Source of the DNA: Anadara kagoshimensis
Taxonomy: Eukaryota; Mollusca; Bivalvia; Arcoida; Arcidae
Assembly: GCA_021292105.1 (NCBI GenBank)
Contig: CM037870.1
Location: 8,777,558-8,841,557 of the forward strand
DNA: 64,000 nt
Direction: 5' to 3'
Part shown: piece after piece, positions 26,206 through 40,905 of the stretch
How positions within the stretch are numbered: the stretch's first letter is position 1
Layout: every line of letters begins with the position of its first letter
Made by a program: the position numbers and the translations under genes
Notes under the pieces: generated by a model
Told to the model about the DNA's origin: nothing
Seen by the model: only the letters and a program-made list of their open reading frames with translations
Databases searched by the model: none

Positions 26206-27357
26206 TTTTTGTATATTATGTGTTACTTATATCAATATGCATTTATTTGTGCTTGACAAAACTAGCTACATCTGATATATACCCGACACAGTGACCACAT
26301 AATGGTCACGGTAGTACAAAAAGTGTAGGAATCCTTTCCGATAAGCATTCTTCTTGATTTTTCCTATTATTTTTTATTTCCATACGTAAAACCTTTTATT
26401 TTTCAAATTTTACAATCAAAATTGATGTATTTTGAACTATTCCCATGCTAACATTTTAATGGTATTTTGCTTATCTTGAAAACTTCTTTAAACATCCTAT
26501 TTTGTTGTTGAAAGTATTTTTTCTGAACCAGAAATGCACAATGTCTGTTTGCAAATTCTTCGAGTTAATAGACAGTGGATGCAATTTTGTACATGACGTA
26601 AATCATTAATTTCTATTCAGAATATAATCCTACACATATCACATTAATTTTCAACAAGATATATCACTGTTGTAAAGATAAGAGCTGCAATTGCTTTACT
26701 GTCCAAATATTTGTGCAATCAAATGCGCACTCTGAATGTAACTGCATGTCTCATGGCTATGTTTACCGTAAGTAGGACTAATGCACAATCAGCCATTGTA
26801 AAATCCGCAATTAAAAATATGGAACATTCAGTAGTCAGTAAAGATATGTACTCTACTTGTCAACAATCAACGTAACAAAGAATACAACAATTGGTTATAT
26901 TTACAATAGAAAAATAACTTCTACGTTGAACCCAGTTTGATTTCTTTTTTCAAGATTCGCATAAACATCGGTTTTTCACATCGCGCATGAATACCAATAC
27001 TCCCGAGTCGAATACCAATCCGCAAGTCCAGATGTCGAGCACTCTATCGTCTATTAAGTCTGTTTTTTTAACAAGCTCTACCTTCTGTCAATAACTGTAA
27101 CTTCACCATAAATATGAATATGTAATTTTTTGTCATTGACTGAAATAAAATTTGTTTGAAATATTATCCAAGATTGATGACCTATTTTGTTTCTTCCAGA
27201 CATGACGTCAAATGGACGGGGCTTAATGTTTCTGAACAGCTGTGCCATGTCTAGGTCACGTCCGCCGTTAAAAAATCTTTTTCAAAACATTGGAATTTAT
27301 TTCATTCAACGGAATTTGCAATTGTGCTCTCGTAAAGAAAGAATAAATTGTAAATAT

Positions 27358-27514
27358 AAGAATTGACTGTCATTTTTTCCTGGTTCATCAAGTAATGAAC
27401 CAGATTTTAAAACTAGCAAATCTAAAATGAACTGCTTCGCAATTCATCAGATTTGCTAGTTTTAAAATCTTGTTCATTACTTGATGAACCAGGAAAAAAT
27501 GACAGTCAATTCTT
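27358..27514. repeat. 157-bp near-perfect palindrome (hairpin element)
   Basis: The left arm from 27358 (AAGAATTGACTGTCATTTTT) is matched by its reverse complement ending at 27514. Arms are about 64 bp with only one or two mismatches, around a short spacer containing CTGCTTCGCAA. No coding capacity. It could be a foldback MITE. Confidence 0.92.
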
Positions 27515-28448
27515 AATTGATCAAGTGGTCCTTTCTGTTAACATGTTTTGTTCGTAGTGGTTGCTGTTGAGGTATTGGTGATTGTTATTCTTGGAAGCTA
27601 AGTAGTTTAACTCTCTTCTCTGATACTTTGAAAGAAGAGCCACAACATAAAATGTTCCCATATGCATGTTTAATAAAAACAAACTATGATATTTACATAC
27701 GAAAATAAAATTTATTTTGAGCCAAGTAACACCAATAGGTTAGGAATCAAACAAATATATAAAAGTATGATAATTATATATATAATCTAAAACACTAACA
27801 CAGCACTATGTACTTAGTCATCGACACTGATACAACACATACCGTTATGCATTTTAGATTTGTGTCCTACAAATTGACTTTTTGGAATTCAATAATGCCC
27901 TACCAATTAGAATTCAGAATTCAGAAGTATACATTTGACCTTCATTAACAATAAAATAATACAGATCTTCAATAACATTACATTATGGTATATGTAAACA
28001 CCTGATGATGCACATGTATTGTGATTTACCAGCTTAATAACCATGTCCACATTTTACAAGTTCAATTTGTGACTTGTAATTTACCAAACATGAAAAATAC
28101 AATGTGTTGTAAAAAGCCCATTTCATGCATAGGTGCAGTTGGAATTTAAAGAAATAGATTAGATTAAAAACAAATATTGTAAAGAAATTGGTTTTGAGAA
28201 TATACAAATGAAATAATTTCTGAATAAATACATCAACCATTTTAGCTTCAAACCGTCACCATGCCTGTACTGCATATCATAAGATTACGATTACTTCGGA
28301 CTAACTTTGATATCAATTAATGTAAATAAATATTGTTACTTTTGAAATGAAAAATGGGCAAATCTAAAAAAACGTAAAATCACAATAAATAAGTACTAAA
28401 ATATAAATGTGCATAAGAAAAAAAATTCAGATAATTCTCGTCTCTATC

Positions 28449-28454
28449 TTTATT
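28449..28454 (-). terminator. Possible poly(A) signal of allantoinase
   Basis: AATAAA on the minus strand, about 35 nt after the allantoinase stop. Position and hexamer fit a cleavage signal; no cDNA evidence is available. Confidence 0.4.
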
Positions 28455-28488
28455 CTTCTCTGTTGCTTTTGGTTTGGACTTTTCGCTG

Positions 28489-31400
28489 TTATAGTTTGGA
28501 CTTCTCGTTGTCACTTTGTCTTAAGTCAGTAAATAAGAATGAACCTGTCGGTTGATCTATAAATTCACCCCGAGAGAAGACAGTTTCACCACCCACCACT
28601 GTGCTGTAAACACGACCTTTCATAATTTTACCCAAGTAAGGTGTAACCTGAAATCAAAATAGGTTATTAGTATGTTTTATAGTACAAACCTGTCGAAAGT
28701 TTTACAAAAAGCCAACGAATTAGTGCCGAATCGGCAGCTCATCTCGGCTCTCGTTAGCTGTATCTCGACAGCTTTTCGACAGATGGTATTTATCTCGACA
28801 GCTTTTCGACAGATGATATTTATCTCAACAGATGTCCAGCTACAGGCTTAACCATATGGCTTGGTCACTCAGCTTCGATTCCTTTTTGTTAACCTATTAT
28901 CTGTACTGTATATTGTGATGTTCCTCATGTGATGTTCAGCATGTGGAGCTATTTTGTTGATGTCCGGAAATACTGTTTTCTATTATGTATGCTATTGTAA
29001 AACATTAGTACACATAATTTCAGTATAAAAGTTGTACCTCGTTGTTAGCATGTCTTCAAGTCTTGTTTTTGCTCATTGAAAAATTTCAGTTCAAAAACTG
29101 ATAGCATTGGATGAATGTTGTGCAACATAACAAAACATTTACAAGTAATTAAAATTCTTTCTTTAGGTTTGTTTGAAGATACCTGCATGTAGCAGAATCT
29201 GATACAATGAGTTTATTTTTAACTTGAGTACTTTTATAGTTGTTATGTATTGTTTGTAGTTATTTACCGTTTGATTACACTTACTTTGTTTTTGTGTTGT
29301 ATATCCTCTGTCTTAACCTGTAATATAAATGTATCGATAAAAGAGTTATCTGAATTAATTAAAATGGAAAATGTTCATGTAAAAATAAATATAAGGAAAG
29401 GAAGAAGATAGCAAAGCAACATACATTATCCATAATAAACCTAGGTGCTTGACTAATGGGTCAACCAGTTAATTCTTTCAGTTACATATGCACAAATCTA
29501 GTTACAATCGAATGAATAATACACGCCTTTTAAGTGTTTTTTTTATTTTTGCAAATGGTTTTGACCTTTAATAACATGGTACCATTTTATGTAAAAATCT
29601 AGCATTTAATGCATGTTAACTTAAATTTACTTAGCGAAAACATACAATTCATGCCTGTCGAAAGTTAAACAATTACGTGTAGGTAACGAAAAGTTAACTC
29701 ATTTCAACCTCTTTAGCTGTGTGGTTGACTTTTCAGCGGCTGCTATTTGTCTCGCTCAGTGTTAAACTCTTGACAGATCTGTACTGTATCTCCATGAAAT
29801 AAACACCTATTTCAAGTTTGTAACATTGACTTACCTCATAATTTCCTTCTGGGTCCCATATAACAAAGTCGGCATCATATCCTGGTTTTATAGCGCCTTT
29901 ACGATTCTCCAACTTTACAAGTTTGGCTGTGTTCTCACATAACAGCTTAACCAGATCAAATAACGTCATACCATACTGCTGACAGTTAGTCCAAAACAAT
30001 GATAGACCTGTTGAATGATATAATAAAACTGCCTATTTCAGGAGTTCAGAAACAAAAGTGTGGGGAAAACCACCAAACTTCAGCAACTGAAACAGTAGTA
30101 CCTGTCCCAGTAGGATTGGAACCAATGTGGGATAAGATTTAAGACCACTAGACTATAAGAAGATAAAGGAAGATTAATATTACAAAAGCACCGTTTAGAA
30201 GGAGTCGTGAAAAAATTCAAAACAGTGGCAAACATATTGTGTAATGCTTATGATTTAGAAGAAAGTAATTTGAAACCGACACATATGTGCTTGGTAACAA
30301 CTAACATAACACATTACACAATACATTACTTAAAAGCTGAATTGAACTTTTTACGTTGTTATCGGGGTGTAACAACGTGAAAAGTGCAATTAAATTCTTA
30401 TAATTACAAACCCAAAATTTAATAGTTTTTCTGAACTGATCAGCTGATTTTCAGAAAATCGACGTTACAAGGTTGAACTGTGTAGTACTACAATAAATTG
30501 CATCTTTATGAAGCGATGAAATATCCGATAAAAAAGCTGTAATAGTTTTGAATTCACATCTTTTTAGTCATTTTCTAGTTATTTTCAGACAACATATAAT
30601 TTATGTTGCATTTAAACCCATTGATAAAAAAGGGACTATATTATGTCTCGTAATCATGAAAACAAACAACACTTTGTACAACGCCATACGTTTGTAGAAC
30701 AGGCGTGTTTACATGTTATTTTTATCCATCGCATAAGAAAAACCGCATTGGCTGAATGAACAGTGTGTTAAAAAACATGAAAGCAACTATTGACATGGAA
30801 TTAATCTTTTCTTGGATGAATCGATGTTTTACCACCTATGGACTGGATGTGAGATGAGGGATTCTGTCACCGGTGGTAGCGGTATCATGAGTGTATGGGC
30901 TGATTAGGGACATTTGGAGAAGGTAAACAAGCGGTACGGGTGAAAGTTAGACTGGAATATAGTATGTTATCAATTTTATCAAATTGTTATTGGCAGGGCT
31001 ACCACTGTCATTATCATCAAGATCCAGTTCAGGCTCAACCATCTGACTTATCTGCACACTGGCATTGCATTCCTCAAAATATTTGTTCTGATTCCCGGCT
31101 ATAATTGTGAAATAAAATGTCTTTGCTTTCAAAAGGATGTGTTTGTGATGAATTTCAACGGAACACCCTGTACTGAGGTTTGGCATCCGAGAATACCATG
31201 GTACGTGCTTATACTTAGGCCTATAGACACGTAAAATGCTTGCTGACGATAAAATATCGATTTTGAAAAAAAATATTTCATAAATATACAATCTTAAATG
31301 CAAATTATTAAAACATCGGTGAAAATTAATCAAAACATATTTGAATTAATTTTTCAAAATATTTATTTATAAAAAATCGAAGCATTTTAATGTTTCTATG

Positions 31401-34400
31401 TGAAATCTTTCCCGATCTTTCCGTTTGTTTACAATCTTAAAAATTGCTGTTATTAAAAGAATTCAGAGATGGGTAATCCCCGAAACAGACCTAAAGTAGT
31501 TCCGGTAGAAAGGGTAACACCGTGTTTTTGCAAGACAACAACCAAGAGAAAATGCTCTAAATTGTGTAACAACGTGAAGTTTGTAATTATAAATGAATGA
31601 TAAAACAGTCAATCAAGAAAAATATAAACACATATTTAGATTAATAGACTTGATTCTTGTAGATGAGCCACAAATTACAGTATTTATCACATAGTTGTGG
31701 CGAAATGAATTAATTTTAGGATGCTTGTTTCTTTCACCAAGTCAAGATAAACACCACAAATAGTTCTTAACCAATAACAGCATGCTTTATACAGTGCAAC
31801 TTCTTAATACATAACAATTTATGTGTCATATTGCAATTTCTTTTGAACTTTGGCTTTAAAAGGGAAACCAATAACTACAATGGTATTTCTAACGTACAGT
31901 GGAAAAAAATGTGCATAGCTTGACTATGACAAATTTATAAGAATGAAGACTTCTTTACAAAGTGTTAGATTTTTTCTAATTTTGACTATATTATAACACA
32001 CTAGTAAGTATCTGAGCTCTGCTTACCAAACTGAACAGATGATACACCACCCCAGGCAGTAAGGAAGTCTCCCTGTTCCAGCAGTTTCAGATCTGGTGTA
32101 CATGGTGAATGATCAGATACCACCATATCAATATCACCTTCTTGTAGTGCTTTCCATAGTAATTGCTAAAAAACATATAATTTGTGAAAATACAACTCTG
32201 TAAGCTATCGTGATTTTAAAAACACTTAAAAGCTTAAGTTTATTATCTGTTAAAATGCTGCATGAACTGTTCACTGTTAGTGTACCATTAAAGTAAGCAT
32301 TCTAATTTAATAAAAAAAGTGTTGCTGTTTGCACTTGCCATGTAAATATTGTGTTTTTCGTTTGATTTAGCTGATGGCTTAATAAAGAATATGAAATATG
32401 AATATTATTTAGTATCCAGTGTATGCGAATGCTTATTTTAATGCAATTATGCTACAAAATCCTTGATTGAAACATACAAGTTACAATAGTAGGAATATTT
32501 TGTACGTGAAAGCACATTTAACTTGCAAAATGACAACACCAAATGAAGTTTCCTTATTTGTACAAAATAGAAAACTTTAATCAGCGATTATAATCTTTCA
32601 GCTTAACAAATAGAACATATTACAAAAGTCTATACAAAACGAATATACAGTCGTTTAGTTGTTTACCTGGTTGTATTTCTCTCTGATTGGTGGACAACAC
32701 TTGTATTGTGTAGCACCATTTGGTATGGTTTCTGCCTCTAACGCCAGGTAATGATGACATGTTTCTACTGTAAGAGGTGCTCCTAATTTTCTGGTCTGAC
32801 GTATCAAGGGGAGGGCACTTGCTGATGATAGGTGGACTATATGACACCTTACTCTTTAAATAAATGATTGTAATCTATCATACATTATAGCTCTCTAATG
32901 CGTTATTTTTTGCGATCGATAGAATTTGTGATATATTAAATAGTCTGCCAACAAATATGTCCTACGCTTTCCTCATTACAATAATGGTCTACCTGGTTCT
33001 AGAAAACTAACCAAACATCTCCAAAATATTAGTATACCCCGCACTGTAACAATGTTCTTATTGCATATAAACCATTACAAAAATCTTCACACTTTTCCCA
33101 TCATTTTCAATTCTCATTGTCGTAAAACAGCCATTCACAAGTAGCACAGTTCAAACAAATAAAAGAAACGCATGTCCATCAAACTTTACACATTATAGTA
33201 CATACTCTATTTCTAAAATCACCCATTAGATATAAAATGTCAACAGCTTGACATTGTAAGAAAAGAATTACAAGTCCCTCCAAAACTGTTGACATTGATT
33301 GGATTTTCATTTAAAATTGTGGTACACAATTTAAAGAAACAAATACCTGTATTTTAGACACATCTCACAAACTATAGATATAGCTTCTACCTCCATTACT
33401 TCAGGACGACTCTTAAGAAACGTCTCATACAACTCAGGCTTAGCTGTTAAAATAGAATAATTACATGTTTATAAAAACTGAATTTGAATTTTTAATATCT
33501 AAAGATAATAAGTTTTCAAACAACATATTAGATAAAATAAAATAAATTGCGCCTTGGATGGTTGTAGTGTTTCAAAATATATACGTAATCAGTATCTGGT
33601 CAAAGAATACTCACCATTTTCTGACTGGCCACCACAATTACAATCCACTTCTGCGTGAAACTGAAATACGAAAAGTGTATAAAAATTGGCTCAACGCGGA
33701 AAATAATATAATTAATCCCAGAACTATGAAATACAATGTGTAATTGTGTTTGGATATGGATGTACAAAGGTATGTTTTCATTAAAATATTTACAAGGCAG
33801 CGTCAATGGCACTAATAATGACATTGACGAAACCAGAAATAAGAAATATAAAATCAGAAAACAATTATAAAAACTAATAAATAAATATATATATCATGTC
33901 GTTGACGTTGAAAGACTATTGTTTAAAGACTCATTTAACCCATTTTTAATTGTTGGTGTACCTGGAAATCGCAAACTCGCGCTAGTGACTTGAGTTTCAG
34001 AGACCCTATAGCCAAGTACATATTTAACTGCAAGTTTCTGTATTTAGTTTTTTATCACAATATGCAAGAACTAAAATTTAACTAAATATAAATCTATGTT
34101 ATACAATATCGACCTGTCGAAAATTAAAACACCTTTCGATAGATCTGTACCAGTACCTACCAGGACAACAGTATCCGTTCCTTGTAATACTTGGAATGCA
34201 GTCTCTAGATCAGACTTCTCTACAGAAGGGAATTCGTCTACACCACTGTGTATCAGGAAACACTTGAAACCCATAATACCAGCATTCAACATCGGTATCA
34301 ACTCGTTCTGAAATAAATTAACATCGTAAAACATAACATACTAGAACCCACTAACTCTGAAAAATGCACGAATAAAAAAAAACAAAAAAAAAAAAAACGA

Positions 34401-37400
34401 AAACAAAGTCTTTGAAAAAATGAGCTTAGCGGAATATGCAACATAATTTTAGATCAAAACCTTTGTTTCCTCTTGTTTAATTGGAAATGTCCATCTAGTT
34501 GGTAATTATAAAGTTTAACGGCCAAAATTGAATATAGCACAAAGTGAATTGACTTAACTCCATTTAATGTTGCATTATATTTTTTCTGCAATTCTTAATC
34601 TTATTCATACGCCTAATGATATATCATCAACATTTTGATATAAAACTTATATTGAAATATGGCATGACATTGTAAATATTTCCTTACATCTGAAGCTGAT
34701 GAAGACACCGATAGTTCATTACTAGAATACAAGTATATAATGTGTTATTCATGCTTAAAACAAGTATAAAATATTTGAGCACGCAGTTTGTTTTCAACCC
34801 TAACAATCAGACGCTGTCGACATTGCAAGCAACTGCTTTTTCGAAAACATTGAATTCATCGGTGACAAAACATGCTTACTTACCTCGTTATTTGGCACGA
34901 TACCGCCCCAAAATCCAACATCTACATAACATGTTTACTTACTTCGTTATTTGGCACGATACCGCCCCAAAATCCAACATCTACAAAACATGCTTACTTA
35001 CTTCGTTATTTGGCACGATACCGCCCCAAAATCCAACATCTACAAAACATGCTTACTTACTTCGTTATTTGGCACGATACCACCCCAAAATCCAACATCT
35101 ACATAACATGATTACTTACTTCGTTATTTGGCACGATACCGCCCCAAAATCCAACATCTACATAACATGATTACTTACTTCGTTATTTGGCACGATACCG
35201 CCCCAAAATCCAACATCTACATAACATGATTACTTACTTCGTTATTTGGCACGATACCGCCCCAAAATCCAACATCTACATAACATGATTACTTACTTCG
35301 TTATTTGGCACGATACCGCCCCAAAATCCAACATCTACATAACATGATTACTTACTTCGTTATTTGGCACGATACCACCCCAAAATCCAACATCTACATA
35401 ACATGATTACTTACTTCGTTATTTGGCACGATACCACCCCAAAATCCAACATCTACATAACATGATTACTTACTTCGTTATTTGGCACGATACCACCCCA
35501 AAATCCAACATCTACATAACATGATTACTTACTTCGTTATTTGGCACGATACCGCCCCAAAATCCAACATCTACATAACATGATTACTTACTTCGTTATT
35601 TGGCACGATACCACCCCAAAATCCAACATCTACATAACATGATTACTTACTTCGTTATTTGGCACGATACCACCCCAAAATCCAACATCTACATAACATG
35701 ATTACTTACTTCGTTATTTGGCACGATACCACCCCAAAATCCAACATCTACATAACATGATTACTTACTTCGTTATTTGGCACGATACCACCCCAAAATC
35801 CAACATCTACATAACATGATTACTTACTTCGTTATTTGGCACGATACCGCCCCAAAATCCAACATCTACATAACATGCTTACTTACCTCGTTATTTGGCA
35901 CGATACCACCCCAAAATCCAACATCTACATAACATGATTACTTACTTCGTTATTTGGCACGATACCGCCCCAAAATCCAACATCTACATAACATGATTAC
36001 TTACTTCGTTATTTGGCACGATACCGCCCCAAAATCCAACATCTACATAACATGATTACTTACTTCGTTATTTGGCACGATACCGCCCCAAAATCCAACA
36101 TCTACATAACATGATTACTTACTTCGTTATTTGGCACGATACCGCCCCAAAATCCAACATCTACATAACATGATTACTTACTTCGTTATTTGGCACGATA
36201 CCGCCCCAAAATCCAACATCTACATAACATGCTTACTTACTTCGTTATTTGGCACGATACCGCCCCAAAATCCAACATCTACATAACATGATTACTTACT
36301 TCGTTATTTGGCACGATACCGCCCCAAAATCGAACATCTACATAACATGATTACTTACTTCGTTATTTGGCACGATACCGCCCCAAAATCCAACATCTAC
36401 ATAACATGATTACTTACTTCGTTATTTGGCACGATACCGCCCCAAAATCCAACATCTACATAACATGATTACTTACTTCGTTATTTGGCACGATACCGCC
36501 CCAAAATCCAACATCTACATAACATGATTACTTACTTCGTTATTTGGCACGATACCGCCCCAAAATCCAACATCTACATAACATGATTACTTACTTCGTT
36601 ATTTGGCACGATACCGCCCCAAAATCCAACATCTACATAACATGATTACTTACTTCGTTATTTGGCACGATACCACCCCAAAATCCAACATCTACATAAC
36701 ATGATTACTTACTTCGTTATTTGGCACGATACCACCCCAAAATCCAACATCTACATAACATGATTACTTACTTCGTTATTTGGCACGATACCACCCCAAA
36801 ATCCAACATCTACATAACATGATTACTTACTTCGTTATTTGGCACGATACCGCCCCAAAATCCAACATCTACATAACATGATTACTTACTTCGTTATTTG
36901 GCACGATACCGCCCCAAAATCCAACATCTACAAAACATGCTTACTTACTTCGTTATTTGGCACGATACCACCCCAAAATCCAACATCTACATAACATGAT
37001 TACTTACTTCGTTATTTGGCACGATACCACCCCAAAATCCAACATCTACATAACATGATTACTTACTTCGTTATTTGGCACGATACCGCCCCAAAATCCA
37101 ACATCTACATAACATGCTTACTTACCTCGTTATTTGGCACGATACCACCCCAAAATCCAACATCTACATAACATGATTACTTACTTCGTTATTTGGCACG
37201 ATACCACCCCAAAATCCAACATCTACATAACATGATTACTTACTTCGTTATTTGGCACGATACCACCCCAAAATCCAACATCTACATAACATGCTTACTT
37301 ACTTCGTTATTTGGCACGATACCACCCCAAAATCCAACATCTACATAACATGCTTACTTACTTCGTTATTTGGCACGATACCACCCCAAAATCCTACATC

Positions 37401-40400
37401 TACATAACATGCTTACTTACCTCGTTATTTGGCACGATACCACCCCAAAATCCTACATCTACATAACATGCTTACTTACCTCGTTATTTGGCACGATACC
37501 ACCCCAAAATCCTACATCTACATAACATGCTTACTTACTTCGTTATTTGGCACGATACCGCCCCAAAATCCAACATCTACATAACATGCTTACTTACTTC
37601 GTTATTTGGCACGATACCACCCCAAAATCCTACATCTACATAACATGCTTACTTACCTCGTTATTTGGCACGATACCGCCCCAAAATCCAACATCTACAT
37701 AACATGCTTACTTACTTACTTCGTTATTTGGCACGATACCACCCCAAAATCCAACATCTACATAACATGCTTACTTACTTCGTTATTTGGCACGATACCA
37801 CCCCAAAATCCTACATCTACATAACATGCTTACTTACTTCGTTATTTGGCACGATACCGCCCCAAAATCCAACATCTACATAACATGCTTACTTACCTCG
37901 TTATTTGGCACGATACCACCCCAAAATCCAACATCTACATAACATGCTTACTTACTTCGTTATTTGGCACGATACCGCCCCAAAATCCAACATCTACATA
38001 ACATGATTACTTACTTCGTTATTTGGCACGATACCGCCCCAAAATCCAACATCTACATAACATGCTTACTTACTTCATTATTTGGCACGATACCGCCCCA
38101 AAATCCAACATCTACATAACATGCTTACTTACCTCGTTATTTGGCACGATACCGCCCCAAAATCCAACATCTACATAACATGCTTACTTACTTCGTTATT
38201 TGGCACGATACCACCCCAAAATCCAACATCTACATAACATGCTTACTTACTTCGTTATTTGGCACGATACCGCCCCAAAATCCTACATCTACATAACATG
38301 CTTACTTACTTCGTTATTTGGCACGATACCACCCCAAAATCCAACATCTACATAACATGCTTACTTACTTCGTTATTTGGCACGATACCACCCCAAAATC
38401 CTACATCTACATAACATGCTTACTTACTTCGTTATTTGGCACGATACCGCCCAAAATCCAACATCTACATAACATGCTTACTTACCTCGTTATTTGGCAC
38501 GATACCACCCCAAAATCCAACATCTACATAACATGCTTACTTACTTCGTTATTTGGCACGATACCGCCCCAAAATCCAACATCTACATAACATGATTACT
38601 TACTTCGTTATTTGGCACGATACCGCCCCAAAATCCAACATCTACATAACATGCTTACTTACTTCGTTATTTGGCACGATACCGCCCCAAAATCCAACAT
38701 CTACATAACATGCTTACTTACCTCGTTATTTGGCACGATACCACCCCAAAATCCAACATCTACATAACATGCTTACTTACTTCGTTATTTAGCACGATAC
38801 TGCCCCAAAATCCTACATCTACATAACATTCTTACTTACATCGTTATTTGGCACGATACCACCCTAAAGTCCAACATCTACATAACATGCTTACTTACTT
38901 CGTTATTTGGCACGATACCACCCAAAATCCTACATCTACATAACATTCTTACTTACATCGTTATTTGGCACGATACCACCCCAAAATCCTACATCTACAT
39001 AACATGATTACTTACTTCGTTATTTGGCACGATACCGCCCCAAAATCCAACATCTACATAACACTTATCTTTGGCATTCTCCAGCTTTGTATTGAAGGCA
39101 GGTAAACTTGTTGTGGATGGAATTGAGTTCCTACAAGAATATTAACACCGGTTTTAATACATATACAGTCTAACCTGCCTTAAAGGCCATTTTATATAAG
39201 GGTCAGCTGTTTATAAAGGTCAGTAGAATTGTATCCCAATTGTTCTTTATTCTTATTATTTGAACCTGTATATAAAGGCCACCTGCCCATAAAGGCCACT
39301 TTTACTGGTTCCCTTGGGTGACCTTTATAGACAGGTTTGACTGTACAGTACATACCTGGTGAAAGTTTATCAACAAGTTAACGAATTGGTGCTGAATCGC
39401 TAGCTATATTATATTATATTATATTAGCTAAACTCAACCCCATCGTTGGTCTGTATTTGACAGCTTTTCGATAGCTTTCTAACTCTCCCGACCTCTAGTT
39501 ATCAATATGCCTGTCACTCCACAGCCTACTTTACACTTTTGTTAGATCAGTGTTAAATTTTTGACAGGTTTGTATTGTACATTGTTGGAGGTATTTAATA
39601 AAAATAGATGGTTGAACTACTTAAAATGGTTATTCCTCAATTGATATTATGCATTGCTTTTCATTTGTAATTAAACATTTGTACCTAAACTTACAATGGA
39701 CCACCTGTAGAAACTAGTAAAGTTGTGAATAATTTCTTGCATGAGTAAGAAGGGGTGGTAGACTAGTGATTATTTATCAGTAACTAAAAGAACGTTTATT
39801 AAATATGTCTTGAAATTATCATTTTCGACTGGTCGACATTTGTGATTGTGATTTGAACCTAGATATAAATGTTTCTGTTGGATTTATAATGCATATAAAA
39901 TATCGCATCCAATTTTCAATTTAACTTCTTTATGCATACAATTAACTATATTGCATTTAACCAACTTACAATGGCATGTCGATAATTGTGGTGATTCCTC
40001 CAGCGGCCGCGGCTTTTGTAGCGGTGTAATACCCCTCCCAATGTGTCCGCCCGGGTTCGTTCACGTGTACATGACAATCAACAACACCAGGCATAATAAG
40101 TGCATCGCCAACATCTACAACCTATAATTATAACAGAAGATAGTGATAACCACATCATCTGGACCCAGTTGTTCGAAGCTTGATTAGCTTAATCAATGAT
40201 TAACACAGATTTAAAGTATCAATTAAAATCAATCATATCATCATCAAATCCTATTATCCATATATTTCTAGCCATGTGGATTCCATTCACTTACATCATT
40301 TTCAACATTAATCTTACAACAGAGTTGAAATTATGCATTATATACATTTTGACTAATCAACTAATTAAACAAATCAGGTTTCAAACAACTGACCCCTGAT

Positions 40401-40858
40401 GTTTCCACTTAATTTTGTGGTCGTGATTACAATAAACTATTAAACATGCAAGGCCATTTATCACAAATTCGCAATAAAGTTTCTGTCAGACATTTGAAAT
40501 AGCAACCCATTAAGGATTTCTCTGTTAGCATCTTAGTTATTTTTAAAAGTATCGTGAAGTATTTGGTGATTGCAATGAAATAAAGAAAATCTGTACATAG
40601 TGACCAAAAGAGCAAATTAGCCAATATATACAGGAATATTGTACACGTAAGTATACGCCTCTGTGTAAAAGAAAGCGTTTTGTTTTTGTTATTTTTAAAA
40701 TGTTTAATTTTCTTTTAAGTTTTAAAGCTTATTTTTATAGTTTATGTTTCCGTTATAATTGAAATGTCTCCATGTATAGTGCTTTCACTGGTGATTTGTT
40801 AAGCATGGTTTTCATTCAGCTAAATATTAATTCTTCTATTACAGTTTAAAATGCATAT

Positions 40859-40905
<47 letters not shown>

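Larger units (their letters stand above)
24784..28488. other. Intergenic DNA between BTB gene and allantoinase 3' end
   Basis: No coding exon seen. It contains the BTB promoter side, a SINE fragment (25750-25965), a family A copy (26040-26205) and a large hairpin (27358-27514). The BTB gene and allantoinase are on the same strand. Confidence 0.6.

Noticed and set aside
30947-31333. Minus-strand 128-codon frame in allantoinase intron 8, acidic end ([13 protein letters not shown])
   Set aside because: It looks mildly protein-like, but no splice partner, start context or recognisable domain was found.
34742-38590. Open frames on the + strand through the 59-bp array (repeating [12 protein letters not shown]-like peptides)
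   Set aside because: They are the antisense of allantoinase exon 3 copies and stay open only because C-type units lack a TGA. There is no independent coding evidence.
34868-39063. CRISPR-like array
   Set aside because: Units are contiguous with no unique spacers, and the sequence is a eukaryotic exon border.
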